From Tectiglobus sp965223355 (GTDB lineage Bacteria > Pseudomonadota > Alphaproteobacteria > Rhizobiales > Hyphomicrobiaceae), in assembly GCA_965223355.1 (NCBI GenBank), contig CBDCWE010000003.1, forward strand, positions 1,736,001-1,800,000: 64,000 nucleotides of DNA. The letters are read 5' to 3'. Below, in pieces: positions 49,023-57,225 of this stretch. The stretch's first letter is position 1. Each line of letters begins with the position of its first letter. A program made the position numbers and the translations under genes. The notes under the pieces are model-generated. The model did no database searches, was not told the origin of the DNA, and was given only the letters and a program-made list of their open reading frames with translations.

Positions 49023-49622
49023 ATGCCGAGACTTTTCACATCCGTTCCGCTACCAACGGCGATCGCCGATCAGCTGGCGCGCTTTCGCGAGCCGTTGCCC
49101 GGCGCCCGCTGGTTGGACCCTGCGGACTATCACATCACGCTGTGTTTCGCCGGCGACATTGACAACCGCACCGCTGACGAGCTTGCGCACAGTCTGGCGC
49201 GCATCGAGGCCTATGGCTTTGACTTGACCCTCAAGGGCTTCGGCGTGTTCGGCGGCGGCGATCCGCGCCTGCTCTGGGCGGGCATCGCCCCATCTCCCCT
49301 ACTCGAACGGCTTTATCAGGCCAACGAGCGGGCCGCGCGCGCTGCCGGGTTGCAGCCACAGCGCCGGGCGTTCAAGCCACATGTCACCGTGGCCCGCTTG
49401 CGCCACGCGCGCCGTGACCCGATCGCGCGCTTTCTGCAGCGCCACGCCGTCGCTGAGAGCGCGCCGTTCGAGGTCGACCGTTTTCATCTCATGTCATCGA
49501 AACCGCATAAAGGCGGCGGGCCCTACGTTATCGAGCAGACGTTCCCTCTTATCGGCGTCTTGCCTGACGGCGAATTTGGCGGGGCCGGCGACGATTGGGA
49601 CAGTTGGTCGAACACGCACTGA
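49023..49622 (+). CDS. thpR: RNA 2',3'-cyclic phosphodiesterase
   Basis: 199 residues with a GGGCGGGTGAGGTCG leader. The 2H phosphoesterase fold has both catalytic motifs: HITL (His37, Thr39) in PADYHITLCFAGDI and HVTV (His120, Thr122) in FKPHVTVARLRHAR. Other family features are LFTSVPLPTAIADQL, GVFGGGDPRLLWAGIAP and FHLMSSKPHKGGGPYVIEQTFPL. It hydrolyses 2',3'-cyclic phosphate ends of RNA and was formerly named 2'-5' RNA ligase. No tRNA-related neighbours. Confidence 0.94.
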   Translation: MPRLFTSVPLPTAIADQLARFREPLPGARWLDPADYHITLCFAGDIDNRTADELAHSLARIEAYGFDLTLKGFGVFGGGDPRLLWAGIAPSPLLERLYQANERAARAAGLQPQRRAFKPHVTVARLRHARRDPIARFLQRHAVAESAPFEVDRFHLMSSKPHKGGGPYVIEQTFPLIGVLPDGEFGGAGDDWDSWSNTH

Positions 49623-49770
49623 CCACTCTCGCGCGTCTCCGTCGGCTTGGAAATCGAACCGCATGATTTGCCTCGTCTGGCCTTGCAGACCGGGTGGCTT
49701 GGTGCCAACTCATCGTCTGTGAAAACGGACACCGGCGCGTCGCGCAGGGACTTTTTCACGCGGGACCAAC

Positions 49771-49834
49771 TTATACCAACCCGCATAAAAATCGCGCTGG
49801 TGAAGTACCCCAATTCATAGCTGTGGCGGTATAA
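49771..49834. repeat. 64-bp element with TTATACC / GGTATAA ends
   Basis: Short terminal inverted repeats TTATACC(AACCCGC) and (GCG)GGTATAA enclose a stretch with CAATTCATAGCTGTGGCGGT. Parts recur elsewhere: CAATTCATAGCTG(G)GGCGGT at 9879-9897, and TTTATGCGGGCTGGTAT at about 47797-47815 in inverted orientation. A small dispersed repeat family. Confidence 0.6.
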
Positions 49835-49886
49835 CTCTGAAAAGCTATCATCCGACCGCCCAGGCCCGTTCAACGGAGATCGGCAA

Positions 49887-50192
49887 ATGCAGACCATAGC
49901 CATCGACGCCCGACCACAAGCACTCGCCGGTATCCCCGACTGGAAGCCGGTTGCCGATCGCGATGCCATCACCCGAACGATCAAGTTCACCGATTTCAGC
50001 GAGGCCTTCGCGTTCATGACCCGCGTTGCCATGCTCGCCGAACAGGCCAACCATCATCCCGAGTGGTTCAATGTCTACAATACCGTCACCATTACGCTGT
50101 CGACGCACGATGCCGGCGGTTTGACCATGAAGGATGTCGAACTGGCCACCAGGATTGACACGCTGATCGACGGCCGCGCTGCATCGACATAA
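49887..50192 (+). CDS. phhB: Pterin-4a-carbinolamine dehydratase
   Basis: 101 residues, the whole length of the PCD/DCoH family. Active-site histidines are present in AEQANHHPEWFNVYNTVTITLSTHD (His56, His57, His74) followed by GLTMKDVELATRID. It dehydrates 4a-hydroxytetrahydropterin, regenerating pterin cofactor for aromatic amino acid hydroxylation. No phhA is nearby. An A/G-rich ribosome-binding site (CGGAGATCGGC) precedes the ATG. Confidence 0.93.
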   Translation: MQTIAIDARPQALAGIPDWKPVADRDAITRTIKFTDFSEAFAFMTRVAMLAEQANHHPEWFNVYNTVTITLSTHDAGGLTMKDVELATRIDTLIDGRAAST

Positions 50193-50230
50193 CGCCAGTT
50201 GACAGTTTGCAGTTGCCAGCCGGCAGTCGG

Positions 50231-51148
50231 TCAGTCACCCGGCCACAAGTACGCCGGCCGGTTGCCGGTCACACCGTTGTGGCGCCCAAGCCACCGTCGC
50301 CGTAGCGCGGGTTTGCGCACCCGCGCGGCCGCCGGCGCACCAGGCCGTTTCAGCCTGCCGTCCAATGGCACCCGGTGGGATTGCCGCAAATCCAAATAGG
50401 AGTGCATTTCGCCGCCATCGATGACACCTGCCGGCGCACCGGCGCGCGCGTCGTCCCGGCTCGGCGTCAGAGGACTGCGCCCGGCCTCGTTGGCTTGCTC
50501 ATCGGCGTGTTGCAAACCGCCGGTATCGGAATAAACGGCGAGCACGGTGGCCTCGCGCTGCTGCCGGGTCCGCTTCAACGCGCGTTTGCGCGCCTCCCGT
50601 GCAGCGATCAACCGATACATCAGATGGCGTGCACGCTCCTCCGCGGACCACGGCTTTGCCCTGCAGGTACAGGCCTTCACGAAACGCTTACGATAAACAA
50701 ACGCATTCGACATGCTCGGGTATCGTAGACCCGAAACATCGATTGCCTGCTCGATGTCCACATTCGAGGCCGGCGTGTAGAACAGTCTGGTTTCCCCGGC
50801 GCATTGCGACTGGCAGTACTCACCGTCGCGATAGATGTTATGGCGGGCGGTCGAATGGCTGATCGGATAGTAAAACCCATCGCAGGTTCGCACACAAAAC
50901 GTCCGGTACAGCTTCTGTTTACGCCGACTGCGGCGACCGGTGCGGGCCTTGTCACGGCCATTGTTCGCACCCGGTCCCGGTTTGTGCGTACTTTGCCTAT
51001 GAACCGTTGACGGCTTCGCCTTAATCGCAAAACCGAAGATTTCGCTGAATATGCTTTGCCCAAAAACCGGGCCGCTAAACGTCACGGCCGCACAATAAAA
51101 CAAGACGGCGAGGCCGACACCACCGGACATCGAACACGGTTTGCACAT
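50231..51148 (-). CDS. DUF2865 family exported Cys-rich protein
   Basis: About 305 residues if started at ATG 51148 (MCKPCSMSGGVG...); a longer frame to 51232 has an unlikely Arg/Cys-rich start. A hydrophobic export signal GGVGLAVLFYCAAVTFSGPVFG is followed by a basic linker. The family core is FCVRTCDGFYYPISHSTARHNIYRDGEYCQSQCAGETRLFYTPASNVDIEQAIDVSGLRYPSMSNAFVYRKRFVKACTC, containing six conserved cysteines typical of DUF2865 in Rhizobiales and related orders. The last 110 residues are Arg/Ala/Gly-rich and likely disordered. Function unknown; the pattern suggests disulfide-bonded domains in the periplasm. Confidence 0.85.
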   Translation of the reverse strand: MCKPCSMSGGVGLAVLFYCAAVTFSGPVFGQSIFSEIFGFAIKAKPSTVHRQSTHKPGPGANNGRDKARTGRRSRRKQKLYRTFCVRTCDGFYYPISHSTARHNIYRDGEYCQSQCAGETRLFYTPASNVDIEQAIDVSGLRYPSMSNAFVYRKRFVKACTCRAKPWSAEERARHLMYRLIAAREARKRALKRTRQQREATVLAVYSDTGGLQHADEQANEAGRSPLTPSRDDARAGAPAGVIDGGEMHSYLDLRQSHRVPLDGRLKRPGAPAAARVRKPALRRRWLGRHNGVTGNRPAYLWPGD

Positions 51149-51326
51149 ACACCGACAACTCGAACAACAACTGACGATCGGCCGGCGACGTTGCCCGCAG
51201 CAACGGACCAACCGTCGCCGCCGCCATTCCAACGAACGCCATCTAATGCGATTATCCCGAACATTTTCTGAACGACCGGCAGCATGTCGGATCGCCGTTT
51301 GGCGGCCTTTGCCCTGGTTTGGAGAG

Positions 51327-52547
51327 CTATCCCATCTCCGAAATTTCCCAGTCGAGCGGCACCACCAAATATGGTGAGTCCTGGCCGGAGCTTTGGCCCT
51401 GTTGCACCTGCAGTTTAACTGCGTCCGAAGACTTTAGGGAATAAACGTCGTTGCCTGAAAGCGAGACCACATGAATGCCGATCTGGTAGTTTCCGGACGA
51501 TAGCAGCGATACTGGAACACAAACGCTGAAGCGCAACGTCTGAGGCTGGTCGATCTCTGTGAAAGCCGGGTAGAGACTGCGCAGGATTGGTGTCGTTCCC
51601 TGTTCGACATCGATCAACGGTCGACAGCGCTGCGGCGTCTTCCTTATCTGGCAATCGAATGAGACCAACAGCATGGAAGCGTGCTGGTCGCCGACTTGTT
51701 TGACGTCAACGTTGCGCACCGCCACCGTATCATTTTCCGGCAGAAGATCCGCAATTTGCCAGGACAGCCCTTCAATCTGGGCTTCGCTGATCGGCTGGGC
51801 ACCGACGTAAACCGGACCATCGGAACTGATTTCGCCATTGACCAGCGTGATGTTGCGCGACGCCAGCTGCAGCATTAACGCGCGGTCACCCAGCACCATG
51901 ACCAGTGTGCTGCCGGCCGCGCGCAGTTGGCGCAGACGATCGATACACTGCTGTTGGAAGGCCAGATCGCCAACGCCGAGAACATCGTCAATCAACAAAA
52001 TGTCCGGATTGCCGCCAAACGCTAACGCAAATGCCAGGCGCAATTTCATCCCGCTGGAATAACGCTCAACGGGGATCTCTTCAAATCCCTCGATGCCTGC
52101 GAATGAGATCACGTCGCGGCCATAGTTCTCGGCCTCGGCAGCTGGCAGACGGCGAAACCGACGCTGGCGTTCGATGTGTTCTAGTCCCGTGCGCGACGGC
52201 TCCAGGTTATCACCGACGCTGATCAACGCACTTACCGTACCATCGATTGTGACGCGCCCGTCGGTCGGCGGCAGCACGCTGGCCAAGATGCGCAACAGCG
52301 TGGTCTTGCCGGAGCCGGACGCCCCCGTAATGCACACCGAACTGCCCCGCTCGATCTCGAGCGAGATGTTTTTGAGGACATGACCGCCGACAGCGCGGGT
52401 GCCGCGCACCTCATCGTCGCGGCGCAGATCGACCCTGAGGCCTGCGATTGCCAACAGGGTTGCAAGAACACCCCGCCCATCGAGATGAGTGAGCTGCGAA
52501 GAGGGGCCGAAATATCGACCGATCCCCTGAGCTTGAATGGCGATCAT
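51327..52547 (-). CDS. Wzt-like polysaccharide-export ABC ATPase with degenerate catalytic residues
   Basis: 406 residues. The N-terminal ATPase domain (about 1-245) has Walker A GASGSGKTT (75-83) and signature YSSGMKLRLAFALAF (163-177). Walker B is ILLIDD, where the catalytic Glu is Asp188. The H-loop region reads VLGDRAL, with Gly220 in place of His. A C-terminal extension of about 150 residues is beta-rich (VRNVDVKQVGDQHASMLLVSFDCQI...LRFSVCVPVSLLSSGNYQIGIHVVSL), the carbohydrate-binding type domain of Wzt. Position at the end of a glycan cluster supports a role in export of a modified polysaccharide. Reduced ATPase turnover is predicted. It overlaps the next gene upstream by four bases. 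Confidence 0.88.
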   Translation of the reverse strand: MIAIQAQGIGRYFGPSSQLTHLDGRGVLATLLAIAGLRVDLRRDDEVRGTRAVGGHVLKNISLEIERGSSVCITGASGSGKTTLLRILASVLPPTDGRVTIDGTVSALISVGDNLEPSRTGLEHIERQRRFRRLPAAEAENYGRDVISFAGIEGFEEIPVERYSSGMKLRLAFALAFGGNPDILLIDDVLGVGDLAFQQQCIDRLRQLRAAGSTLVMVLGDRALMLQLASRNITLVNGEISSDGPVYVGAQPISEAQIEGLSWQIADLLPENDTVAVRNVDVKQVGDQHASMLLVSFDCQIRKTPQRCRPLIDVEQGTTPILRSLYPAFTEIDQPQTLRFSVCVPVSLLSSGNYQIGIHVVSLSGNDVYSLKSSDAVKLQVQQGQSSGQDSPYLVVPLDWEISEMG

Positions 52548-53557
52548 GAACCTGTTGTGCGGACAATGTTGTCCGATTCAAATTGGATGACATCCGCCGT
52601 CGCAGCGGTCTGCTTTACGATGACCAGGCCACCGAGCGGAATTTTGAGCGCCAACGCCGTGGGATTGTCGATCAACCATTTCTCGACGGCCCGGGCGGAG
52701 CCGGGCCAGGACGATACGCCATAGTCATCCACAAACATCATGCCGCCCGGGATGAGCCGCGGATAAAAGAAGTTGAGACAGTCAATGGTTGGCTCATAAA
52801 GATCGACGTCGATATTGACAAACGAAAACTTTTTGGCGGCGACCTCGTCGAACCGTGTCGGGATCCACCCCGGATAATAGGAGATGAAATCAAACTCCTT
52901 GAGGTTGCGGCGCACGCGCTCAAGACTGCAGCGAAACCTGCGTTTGCCATCTTTGGGGTTCATTTGCCGTGCGATTTCCGCACGGTCCGGCCCCTTGGCA
53001 ATCGGCGCCAGGTCCTCCTCGACGGGATCAGAAAGCCCTTCAAATGAATCAAATATATGAAACCGACCGTCGAAGTCGCAATGCTTCAAAACGCTGGCGA
53101 TAAGAAACGACGAATGCCCCATATAGCAGCCACATTCGGCAACGTCAGCTTGCAGCTGTCCGCGGCGCGCCAACTCTTCAACCAAACCAGACAGCAAAAA
53201 AAAGCGAATTCGTTTTCCATTGCTATCCTTGGCCTTCTCGAGTTGCATGAAATCAAAGAACGCCTTGATGTGGATGTCGTCGTTTGCAAACGGCAACCAA
53301 CGTTCCCAATCAAGCACGTCCGCGAGCGGAAGGTTGTCACCAACGTGACCCTCCAGAACCTTCAATCTTTCGATCACCCGGACATAGATATTCTTGTCGA
53401 CAACTTTCGACTCGAGTTTTTCCAGGCGGGCGGAAACCTTAATGGTTTCCTTGTTAATGAGTCGACCAAGATGATTGAATTTTTTCCGAAGCCACCAGAC
53501 CGCGCCAGCACCACATACCGCGAGAAAAAACAAAACTAGCGTTTGTGCATAATCCAT
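52544..53557 (-). CDS. Membrane-anchored TylF-type methyltransferase
   Basis: About 337 residues from ATG 53557; an in-frame ATG at 53632 is possible but adds an Arg/Ala-rich tail. A single N-terminal membrane span (MDYAQTLVLFFLAVCGAGAVWWL) is followed by a coiled-coil-like stretch and a TylF/MycF-type methyltransferase domain: LADVLDWERWLPFANDDIH, VAECGCYMGHSSFLIASVL (motif I), FHIFDSFEGLSDPVEED, FSFVNIDVDLYEPTIDCLNFFYPRLIPGGMMFVDDYG. The DVDLY and DDYG acidic residues fit the Mg2+-dependent O-methyltransferases of macrolide sugars. It probably methylates a sugar hydroxyl of the exported glycan at the membrane. Overlaps the ATPase gene by four bases. Confidence 0.87.
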   Translation of the reverse strand: MDYAQTLVLFFLAVCGAGAVWWLRKKFNHLGRLINKETIKVSARLEKLESKVVDKNIYVRVIERLKVLEGHVGDNLPLADVLDWERWLPFANDDIHIKAFFDFMQLEKAKDSNGKRIRFFLLSGLVEELARRGQLQADVAECGCYMGHSSFLIASVLKHCDFDGRFHIFDSFEGLSDPVEEDLAPIAKGPDRAEIARQMNPKDGKRRFRCSLERVRRNLKEFDFISYYPGWIPTRFDEVAAKKFSFVNIDVDLYEPTIDCLNFFYPRLIPGGMMFVDDYGVSSWPGSARAVEKWLIDNPTALALKIPLGGLVIVKQTAATADVIQFESDNIVRTTGS

Positions 53558-53650
53558 TGCCCGGTCAATTCCTGCTCTTTTCTGTGCGCATGCATCCCGC
53601 GCCGCGCTACTTCTACGTTGTGCCGTCGGCACCTTCTTTAGTTCAACAGC

Positions 53651-54676
53651 TTAATCGATACCAAACGCCATCCGCATAAACGGTGTCAGCTGGTCTGCAA
53701 ACTCAGGTGCAACCGTGAAGTGCGGCTCATGAACGTTGAAGTTTGTTGAGTACGTCCCCATGATCAGATCGCGATGACCTTCGCACACATAGCCGCCCCG
53801 GTGGATCCCAAACGTATCACAGAAGATCATCGTCCCGGCTTTCGCCGTGCACAGGATGCGGGCGGAGCTCGCCGCCCAAGGTGCCCGATCGCCGACCTGG
53901 TCTTGTGGTGCGAGCTCCGCCAGATTGAACACCGGCACGTCTGCGACCATGTCTTCGACCGCCTTTTGATCGGGATAGGCATGATAGCCGTCAGACCCGA
54001 TGCGATCAAATGTGCGCCCGAGTTTGCCTGACGCATGAGCCCCTGTCAGATACTCGAAATAACCGTTCTCAAGCCCGACATCATTTAGATAGAGGAAGAA
54101 TTTCACCAACCGCCGGTCGTTATAATCACGGTGCCATTGCTGTGAAAACTGGCGTGCGTTGGTCGGCACGAACTTGGTGTGCCAGAACGAACTGCCGATA
54201 TAACGCGGGACCATGTTCATGTAGCGTGCTGCGATGCCGGCAAACAAAGGCGATGACAGATAATCCGACACCGGATCATCAGGCACAAAATGGTGCACCT
54301 TGTAGACGGTGTCAATAATGATTTCCTTGCCTTTGATCATATTCTCGCGAGCGGCGCGCGCCTCATTGAAGGCCACGCGATAGTCTTCGAAGGCATCCTT
54401 TACGGCGTTATACAGAGATGCCTCGAACAGATCGTCAAAGTGAGCAAAGGCGATGCCATGTGCTTTGAGATCTTTGACAATCCGCTCGCCCGTCGGCGCT
54501 ATCGAGGGTAGTTCCAGTTCGCCCAGCCGGCGGCGATAGTCACGGTTCAGATAGCGAAAGGCCAACTCATTGTTCGTCACACGCGCATAAAGCGCCCGCC
54601 ATGTATCCGTGCTGAATCGGGCACGGCGTTCAAGCTGGGGAAACGGCCGAATTGAAACTGTCGCTGGTGCAGCCAT
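53651..54676 (-). CDS. Phytanoyl-CoA dioxygenase (PhyH) family protein in the glycan cluster
   Basis: 341 residues. Iron ligands are visible in FSQQWHRDYNDRRLVKFFLYLNDVGLENGYFEYLTGAH (His-x-Asp) and in TMIFCDTFGIHRGGYVCEGHRDLIM (distal His plus an Arg for 2-oxoglutarate). The N-terminal third (residues 1-110) is extra relative to the minimal PhyH fold. Such oxygenases hydroxylate sugars or small molecules. The location between two methyltransferase genes suggests modification of a glycan building block. Less similar to EctD than the protein at 7419. Confidence 0.88.
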   Translation of the reverse strand: MAAPATVSIRPFPQLERRARFSTDTWRALYARVTNNELAFRYLNRDYRRRLGELELPSIAPTGERIVKDLKAHGIAFAHFDDLFEASLYNAVKDAFEDYRVAFNEARAARENMIKGKEIIIDTVYKVHHFVPDDPVSDYLSSPLFAGIAARYMNMVPRYIGSSFWHTKFVPTNARQFSQQWHRDYNDRRLVKFFLYLNDVGLENGYFEYLTGAHASGKLGRTFDRIGSDGYHAYPDQKAVEDMVADVPVFNLAELAPQDQVGDRAPWAASSARILCTAKAGTMIFCDTFGIHRGGYVCEGHRDLIMGTYSTNFNVHEPHFTVAPEFADQLTPFMRMAFGID

Positions 54677-54707
54677 GGTTTACTATCCCAATGCACATGG
54701 TGACTTG

Positions 54708-55649
54708 CTATGCCGCTGGTGCATAGATGCCGTAGTGGGGATGATCCTCGGGATCATTCCCTTCAGCGATGAAATTGAGACCGGCTTGTGACCAGTGCTT
54801 TTCCAGCAAGACGTAACCGGTTTCCTCAAACAGTGCCGCAATCTTGGGTTTGGAATCCGAGCCCAGCTCAACCTGGATGGAGCGCGGACGTTGGGCTGAG
54901 TTGATGAGGTTTCTCATCCCCGCGAGCACCTCAAAATCGAGGCCATCAACGTCGATTTTGACGATATCGGGCGCGGGAATGGCTCCGGCCTCATGCAGCA
55001 TATCGACCGTGCAGCCATGTTTAATTTCGGCAAACACGGGATCAAAGCTTTCACCTTCATATTCCATTCGCCCGAACTGGCTCGTCGATGTGGAAACCAC
55101 CAGGGATTGATAGTTGAACCGATCAAAGCGCTGAGTGTCCGTGAGGGCCGACGTGACAAGCTGCACCTTGCGTTCAAGCTGGTTGAGCATGATGTTTTCA
55201 ATCAGGCTGCTGGCATTCGGAATGTGTGGCTCGAACGCGATCACCGAACCCGATCCGGAGGTGCCGATCTGGCGGGCACCGAACAGGGTGTACACACCGA
55301 TATTTGCGCCGATATCGAAGAACACATCGTCCGGGCGCAGCTCGCGCCGCAGCCACTCAATCGTGCCCTTTTCCTTGTCAAACATACGCAGCGCCCGGCG
55401 CCGCTCCTTCGGTGAGTGGCACACGAACGTATAGTCATACGTTCCATCATTTAAGGTGACGGTGCTGGGTTCGGCCACCTCCGTGGCGGTCGATGTCACC
55501 GTCACCTTGGGGGTTTCCTGTGCAACCTCATCGCTGGTGGCAGTCTCATTGCTGGTCGCAGTCTCATCGCTGGTTGCAACCACATCACTGGTTGTTTTGC
55601 CGAATACTTTGTTTATCTGATCTCTAACCTTGCCGAACACTTCGTTCAT
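54708..55649 (-). CDS. FkbM-family methyltransferase with hexapeptide-repeat N-terminus
   Basis: 313 residues. After residue 20 the N-terminal segment consists of four copies of a six-residue unit (TSDETA / TSNETA / TSDEVA and a partial copy), coded by an 18-bp tandem repeat at 55527-55598. The catalytic domain starts near residue 75 with ERRRALRMFDKEKGTIEWLRRELRPDDVFFDIGANIGVYTLFGARQ (motif I) and continues with VIAFEPHIPNASSLIENIMLNQL and VDMLHEAGAIPAPDIVKIDVDGLDFEVLAGM, the FkbM signature. It is expected to O-methylate a sugar. The Asp/Thr/Glu-rich repeat should be a flexible linker and may vary in length between strains. Confidence 0.87.
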   Translation of the reverse strand: MNEVFGKVRDQINKVFGKTTSDVVATSDETATSNETATSDEVAQETPKVTVTSTATEVAEPSTVTLNDGTYDYTFVCHSPKERRRALRMFDKEKGTIEWLRRELRPDDVFFDIGANIGVYTLFGARQIGTSGSGSVIAFEPHIPNASSLIENIMLNQLERKVQLVTSALTDTQRFDRFNYQSLVVSTSTSQFGRMEYEGESFDPVFAEIKHGCTVDMLHEAGAIPAPDIVKIDVDGLDFEVLAGMRNLINSAQRPRSIQVELGSDSKPKIAALFEETGYVLLEKHWSQAGLNFIAEGNDPEDHPHYGIYAPAA

Positions 55650-55836
55650 CTGATCTCTAACCTTTCAGAACTCGCTGGTACCATCCCGCGCCCCTGCCTG
55701 GCCGCCCAAGGCCCTTGATCTCACGGGCCCCAGTCGGCAACCGGGCGCAGGCCGGCACGGTCGACCCGCCTTAAGGCGAACATGATCCAAGATTGACATT
55801 GCAACTTCGTAGGAACTCCACGCGCTGTGACGACGA

Positions 55837-56592
55837 CTAAAGGCGGACCAGGAATCCTTCCTGATGAAGGTATCGCTTTGCCTCTCGCGGCGTCATCTCG
55901 GTAAAGTGATAGATGCTGGCGGCGGCTACCGCACTGGCTTTTCCGTCACGCAGGACCTCGGCCATATGTGCATAGCTGCCGGACCCGCCGGAGGCAATTA
56001 CGGGGATTGAGACCGCCTCACTCACGCGCCGTGTTAGCTCCACATCATAGCCCGTCATCGTGCCATCTCGATCGATCGAGGTCAGCAGAATTTCACCGGC
56101 CCCAAGGGCCTCGAGTTGTCGTGCCCAAGCCACCGGCTCCAGCTCCGTCGGCTGTGTTCCGCACTGGCTATAGACCCGACACGCCCGATCCTCGCGTTTG
56201 AAATCTATCGCGCCAACAATGCATTGCGAACCAAACCGCTCTGCCCCCCGGGAAATCAGGGCGGGCTCGGCGATCGCCGCGCTATTGATGCTCACCTTGT
56301 CGGCGCCAACGGACAGCAGTCCGCCGATGTCCGTGACTTGGCGCACACCGCCGCCGACCGTCAACGGCATGAAGCATTCATCGGCCAGTTGGTCGACACC
56401 GGCAAAATCCGGCGGCCGTCCCGACGTGCTGGCAGTGACGTCGAACAGGACCAATTCATCGACGCCGCGGCGGTTGTAGACTTTGATCGACTGCATCGCA
56501 CCGCCCACGCGGCGGTCTGATCGAAAGCATTGACCCTTAACGAGGCCGATATCCTTGAGAAGCAATGTCGGCATCACACGGATCTTGAGCAC
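55837..56592 (-). CDS. HisF-like cyclase subunit of a glycan amidotransferase system
   Basis: 251 residues with an (beta/alpha)8 fold like HisF: GGAMQSIKVYNRRGVDELVLFDVTAS, MPLTVGGGVRQVTDIGGLLSVGADKVSINSAAI, CRVYSQCG and IPVIASGGSGSYAHMAEVL. The first catalytic Asp of true HisF (in the motif CLDVKDG) is replaced here by Leu in PTLLLKDIGLVKG, which is how HisF homologues of O-antigen and pseudaminic/legionaminic clusters look. With the adjacent HisH-like and WbpG-like genes it forms the acetamidino-group synthesis trio. Not a histidine biosynthesis gene. The start region overlaps the HisH stop by 19 bases, with an alternative ATG at 56574. Confidence 0.88.
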   Translation of the reverse strand: MLKIRVMPTLLLKDIGLVKGQCFRSDRRVGGAMQSIKVYNRRGVDELVLFDVTASTSGRPPDFAGVDQLADECFMPLTVGGGVRQVTDIGGLLSVGADKVSINSAAIAEPALISRGAERFGSQCIVGAIDFKREDRACRVYSQCGTQPTELEPVAWARQLEALGAGEILLTSIDRDGTMTGYDVELTRRVSEAVSIPVIASGGSGSYAHMAEVLRDGKASAVAAASIYHFTEMTPREAKRYLHQEGFLVRL

Positions 56593-57221
56593 GCATCACC
56601 TCCCGGTCCTTGAGCGATGAAGTTTTGCAGCAGTTTATGCCCGGCGGGCCAGCTTTTTTCCGGGTGAAACTGAGCCCCGACCACGGCTCCGCTGCGCACG
56701 ACCGAGGTAAACGCGCCACAAAACGGCGTCATCCCAATCTGCTCTTCCGCCCTACGACAGCGCATGTGATAGCTGTGTACGAAATAGAAGTCCGTCCCGC
56801 TTTCGATGCCGTTGAACAGCGGCTCATCGGCGCTGAACGTCACGGCGTTCCAGCCCATATGTGGAATGCGCTCATCCGGCGCCTCGGTTTTCAGGCGCAC
56901 CACTTCGGCTTCGATCAGCCCAAGCCCCCGGGCGCCGGGGCTCTCTTCACTGCTCTCGGCGAGCAACTGCATACCGAGGCAGATGCCGAGCAACGGCAGG
57001 CCGGCTGTGACCTGCTCCCTAATCGCATCGGCAAGCCCCCACGCCTGCAGGTTGTCCATCGCCGCGCCAAACGCGCCGACACCGGGCAGGACAAGCAGAT
57101 CCTGCATGCCAACAACAGCCGGGTCGCGGGTTATTGTCGCCCGGCCGCCGTTGGTCTCGATCGCCCGCGCGACCGAATCGATGTTGCACAGCCCATAGTC
57201 GATAATGCCAACACGATGCAT
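56574..57221 (-). CDS. HisH-like glutaminase subunit of a glycan amidotransferase system
   Basis: 215 residues, class I glutamine amidotransferase fold. The catalytic triad is complete: Cys81 in LPLLGICLGMQLLAE, and His186 and Glu188 in VVGAQFHPEKSW. It releases ammonia from glutamine for the HisF-like partner or the WbpG-type amidotransferase coded next to it. The gene sits five bases downstream of the WbpG-like gene and overlaps the HisF-like gene, so the three are one operon and probably one enzyme system. Confidence 0.93.
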   Translation of the reverse strand: MHRVGIIDYGLCNIDSVARAIETNGGRATITRDPAVVGMQDLLVLPGVGAFGAAMDNLQAWGLADAIREQVTAGLPLLGICLGMQLLAESSEESPGARGLGLIEAEVVRLKTEAPDERIPHMGWNAVTFSADEPLFNGIESGTDFYFVHSYHMRCRRAEEQIGMTPFCGAFTSVVRSGAVVGAQFHPEKSWPAGHKLLQNFIAQGPGGDACSRSV

Positions 57222-57225
57222 GGCG

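Noticed and set aside
55837..57221. Histidine biosynthesis hisF/hisH
   Set aside because: The HisF homologue lacks the first catalytic Asp, the genes lie beside a WbpG-type amidotransferase in a glycan cluster, and no other his genes are present.
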